Of a stretch of DNA of 64,000 bases, positions 61,994-64,000 are shown in pieces; the first letter of the stretch is position 1; each line of letters starts with the position of its first letter. The notes beneath the pieces are model-generated. The model worked only from the letters and a program-made list of their open reading frames with translations, had not been told where the DNA came from and did not search any database. Origin of the DNA: Colwellia chukchiensis. GTDB taxonomy: Bacteria > Pseudomonadota > Gammaproteobacteria > Enterobacterales > Alteromonadaceae. The stretch lies in contig NZ_NBOC01000016.1 in NCBI RefSeq assembly GCF_002104455.1, positions 31,164 to 95,163 of the forward strand, given 5' to 3'. The position numbers were made by a program, and so were the translations under genes.

Positions 61994-63386
61994 GAAACTC
62001 TATAATCTAACGAGCGATGTTTTCCGATTACCTTACGGGGTTGATCGAAATAGCCACGTCCTCAGCGTCAGAGCTGATAACATTCCGCTTCTCTGTTGGC
62101 CCGATGGCAGGCCGTGCACCGAGGCGAACCTATATATGCTGCACTGTTTTGAGCGTGGACTTTCCCGTAAGGAAGGCGGTGGGACACTTACTCAATATGC
62201 CAAGCTTCTTTCACACCTTATTCGCTTTTGCTTTAACAACAACTACTCATTCATAGGGTTGACTGATTCTCGCTTTTCACTATTCATCAGAACGCTCCAA
62301 GGAGAAATGGATCCACGAAAACCAGAGCAGAGAAAACGGAGAGCAGCCCATGTGGCAAACATAGGGAGAACCTGCCTCGGCTTTTTAGGATTCGTTGGAG
62401 AACTCTATCTAGAACCGTCGTTCGTCGGCGCCGCAGGAACGATCAGGGCTGAGACGAAGGAGTTCAAGCTGGCTGGTCAGAGAAAGCAGATAGTCCATAC
62501 CTATTGGCATCACCATTCCTTTCCTAACCCCGAGCCTCCAACACGGCGCTTACCTATCAATTCTACAAATATCGCAAAACTGATCGAAGTGATTCCGGAT
62601 GTGAGCACGACGACCTATCAGAGAAGACGGCGTTTCATTCTGGTCAAGCTTTTGGAGATTACTGGGGCAAGGCGAGTTGAGATCGCGAACATCAGAGTCG
62701 AAGACATCTATAACGCGAGGAAGATGAAGCAAGAGCCTGTTCTCAAGGTCTTCACCGCCAAGCGCTCGGGAGGAAGGGAAGAGTACAGATACTTGCCGGT
62801 TTCCAAAATGGACCTTGAATTGATCGTAAATTTCATCGAAAAGTTCCGACACCGGATCATTAAGAAGACCATCGGTAGCGCTAGTGACTTGGGCTATCTG
62901 CTGATTTCGGAAAGTAGTGGACTAAGGCTCGCTACCGAGACGCTGACGAATGAACTACTGCTGCTTGCCAAGGCTGCCAAGATCGAAGAGCAAGCCTGCG
63001 CACACATGTTCCGGCATAGATTCATTACCAAGCTTTTTGTGGCTTTGATTGAGCAACATGAATTCGAAAATGGGGACGATTTTCGGCGTGCTCTCCTGGA
63101 TGGTGAGACCCTCAAGAGAAAGGTTCAAGAGTACACGGGGCATACTTCGATCAGTAGTCTTGAACCGTATATTCACTTGGCTTTCGAGGAAGTGGCGAGG
63201 TTTGGAAGTACCTTAGACCTGATTAAAGCAAAGCTTGCCGTTGAATCGCTACGGTCCAATCTCAAGGACATTGCTATCGAACTCAGACACGGCAGGAGTC
63301 CTACTGAATTGAGCGCCCTCCTCCGCGACTATATCGACTTGGCGCTGGAGGAACTCAGTAGCGCCTCAATTTCTACAGAGAGCTGA
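61965..63386 (+). CDS. Tyrosine recombinase (473 aa)
   Basis: This protein of about 473 residues has the catalytic features LLEITGARRVEIANIRVEDI (Arg I) near 230, HMFRHRFITKLFVALIEQHE (HxxR) near 346, and YTGHTSISSLEPYIHLAF (GH...Y) near 389-402. The N-terminal domain is of the core-binding type (SFIGLTDSRFSLFIRTLQGE). It starts at ATG 61965 or at 61980, both in frame; the second lies at a better distance from a GAGAG SD. It is the last gene of the operon. The hybrid rumA open frame begins six bases after its stop codon. Confidence 0.82.
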   Translation: MRARPMPKDEKLYNLTSDVFRLPYGVDRNSHVLSVRADNIPLLCWPDGRPCTEANLYMLHCFERGLSRKEGGGTLTQYAKLLSHLIRFCFNNNYSFIGLTDSRFSLFIRTLQGEMDPRKPEQRKRRAAHVANIGRTCLGFLGFVGELYLEPSFVGAAGTIRAETKEFKLAGQRKQIVHTYWHHHSFPNPEPPTRRLPINSTNIAKLIEVIPDVSTTTYQRRRRFILVKLLEITGARRVEIANIRVEDIYNARKMKQEPVLKVFTAKRSGGREEYRYLPVSKMDLELIVNFIEKFRHRIIKKTIGSASDLGYLLISESSGLRLATETLTNELLLLAKAAKIEEQACAHMFRHRFITKLFVALIEQHEFENGDDFRRALLDGETLKRKVQEYTGHTSISSLEPYIHLAFEEVARFGSTLDLIKAKLAVESLRSNLKDIAIELRHGRSPTELSALLRDYIDLALEELSSASISTES

Positions 63387-63390
63387 CAAG

Positions 63391-63426
63391 ATATGGGCAG
63401 AATGAGTTCATATGGGAATCCAGCGC
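63391..63426 (+). repeat. Right attachment junction of the element
   Basis: ATATGGGAA (63410-63418) is the inverse of the left end. CCAGCGC (63420-63426) is the direct repeat of 55223-55229 and belongs to rumA. A second ATATGGG copy lies at 63391-63397, 19 bp before the first. Two spaced recombinase-arm sites are likely. Confidence 0.7.
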
Positions 63427-63764
63427 AGGATTATGTTGAGCAAACGCTCGACCTCAACGAGCTGTGCATCAAGCGACCGGCTGCAACGTTCTTTGTGCGT
63501 GTTGAAGGTGATTCAATGATTGATGCCGGGATTCACCCAGATGATATTCTGGTGGTTGATCGCTCTGTCCAAGCCGAACACGGTGACATTGTCATCGCTG
63601 GCATCCATGGTGAACTCACGGTAAAGGAGCTTCAACTAAGGCCGTGCGTCATGCTGATCCCAAGAAACCAGGTGTATGAGCCCATTCATATTCCTGAAGG
63701 GACAGAGTTAGAGATATTTGGTGTGGTCACCAATGTGGTGCGAAACATACGCCGTAAGTCGTGA
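63393..63764 (+). CDS. rumA: Hybrid rumA: UmuD'-like protein with an element-supplied start
   Basis: The frame starts at ATG 63393 (or 63402) inside the element end, reads MGRMSSYGN, and from Pro10 is native rumA: PAQDYVEQTLDLNELCIKRP, GDSMIDAGIHPDD (Ser nucleophile) and HGELTVKELQLRP (Lys). UmuD' arises when UmuD is cut at A|G in SAGFPSPA. Here that N-terminal arm is absent and the protein begins almost exactly where UmuD' begins. It follows the last recombinase by six bases, with a poor SD, and may be translated by coupling. The rumA promoter is 8.3 kb away, so its expression would come from the LexA box at 56879. Confidence 0.7.
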   Translation: MGRMSSYGNPAQDYVEQTLDLNELCIKRPAATFFVRVEGDSMIDAGIHPDDILVVDRSVQAEHGDIVIAGIHGELTVKELQLRPCVMLIPRNQVYEPIHIPEGTELEIFGVVTNVVRNIRRKS

Positions 63765-63771
63765 CTATCCC

Positions 63772-63906
63772 ATGCCAGTATTTGCCTTGGTGGACTGCAA
63801 CAACTTTTACGCCAGTTGTGAGAAGCTGTTTCGTCCTGATTTAAAAGATACGCCGATTGTGGTGCTGTCCAACAATCACCCATACACCTTTATATCCACT
63901 TTCTAA
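63772..63906 (+). pseudogene. rumB: rumB 5' fragment (UmuC-like, truncated)
   Basis: ATG 63772 starts MPVFALVDCNNFYASCEKLF, then RPDLKDTPIVVLSNN, the UmuC N-terminus with the first catalytic Asp (VDCNNFY) and the steric region. After SNN (end about 63876) the sequence becomes HPYTFISTF and stops at 63906. UmuC continues DGCVIAR-like at that point, so rumB is cut by an insertion whose left end is at about 63877. In SXT itself rumB is also interrupted by resistance-gene insertions, so this is a known target. Pol V from this locus is not made. Confidence 0.85.
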
Positions 63907-64000
63907 CTATACACGTTTGACAAGGTGAGAATTACCCTTATTGTATCTACAGACTTAATGACTTGGATATCACCACATGGAAATCATATACGAGATCAAA
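63877..64000. other. Left end of a second insertion in rumB
   Basis: The sequence after the rumB junction begins CACCCATACACCTTTATATC. There is no known IS end that I recognise. An open frame may start at ATG 63977 (MEIIYEIK...), without a clear SD, and leaves the window. Confidence 0.5.

Larger units (their letters stand above)
55229..63419 (+). mobile_element. Strand-biased circularizing integrative-like element (Tn6283-type) carrying bla
   Basis: This 8.2-kb element splits rumA after codon 37. Its cargo is a class A beta-lactamase. Its core is a plus-strand operon: a 185-aa protein, a 597-aa degenerate tyrosine-recombinase-fold protein, a 707-aa and a 473-aa recombinase with intact catalytic motifs, and a 192-aa coiled-coil protein. 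Two Int genes, a Tyr-recombinase-fold protein and a small accessory protein are the core of the SEs (strand-biased circularizing integrative elements) described around Tn6283. The ends are short inverted motifs next to a direct repeat (6-7 bp) taken from the target. The family assignment is from memory. Confidence 0.75.

Noticed and set aside
1..64000. CRISPR arrays, rRNA or tRNA genes
   Set aside because: No regularly spaced repeats of 25-40 bp and no rRNA or tRNA signature were found on reading.

Overview
The window is the interior of an integrative and conjugative element of the SXT/R391 family, read in reverse: nearly all backbone genes lie on the minus strand. It runs from a radC-like gene at the left edge, through the DNA recombination cluster (vWA/CobT-like, DUF3150, WGR, CobS-like AAA+, exo, bet, ssb), to the type IV secretion and mating-pair genes traN-U-W-trsF-(trbI-like)-C-dsbC and traA-V-B-K-E-L, then s043-traJ-traD-traI, and ends at the rumAB (umuDC-like) locus. 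The host is a gammaproteobacterium that carries such elements (Vibrio, Shewanella, Proteus or relatives); the sequence does not decide which.

Cargo sits at the expected variable sites. Between s063 and traN (8.8-17.9 kb) are a 3.3-kb ISL3-family element resembling ISPpu12 (tnpA, lspA, a cation transporter and a CadR/PbrR-type MerR regulator), an endonuclease I gene broken at its 5' end by that IS, and a two-gene SIR2-HerA defence operon. Between dsbC and traA is the MosA/MosT (AbiE-type) toxin-antitoxin pair with two upstream palindromic operators. Between traL and s043 is one gene of unknown function. Between traI and s026 (40.1-51.9 kb) is a defence island: Mrr-like, McrC, McrB-like, and a type I-like set HsdM, half-length HsdS, an HNH/BstXI-like nuclease and HsdR.

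The rumA gene is split by an 8.2-kb element (about 55,229-63,419). It carries a CARB-like class A beta-lactamase and a LexA-box-headed operon of one degenerate and two intact tyrosine-recombinase-like proteins plus two small proteins. This is the gene content of the Tn6283-like strand-biased circularizing integrative elements. The ends are inverted ATATGGGAA motifs next to a 7-bp direct repeat that is native rumA sequence. The insertion gives the 3' part of rumA a new start codon at the end of the recombinase operon and so creates a ready-made UmuD'-like protein. rumB is separately cut off after about 35 codons by a different insertion that leaves the window.

Two patterns in the recombination cluster are not explained by gene content. 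First, nearly every gene or operon from 0.2 to 8.5 kb is preceded by a two-hairpin leader: a GC-rich hairpin with pair-preserving sequence changes, then a hairpin that buries the Shine-Dalgarno sequence. A single SD-burying hairpin also precedes dsbC, traL and traI. Second, three otherwise unrelated proteins (exo, the DUF3150 protein and the WGR protein) end in nearly the same peptide, (F/Y)YF after a Ser/Pro-rich stretch.
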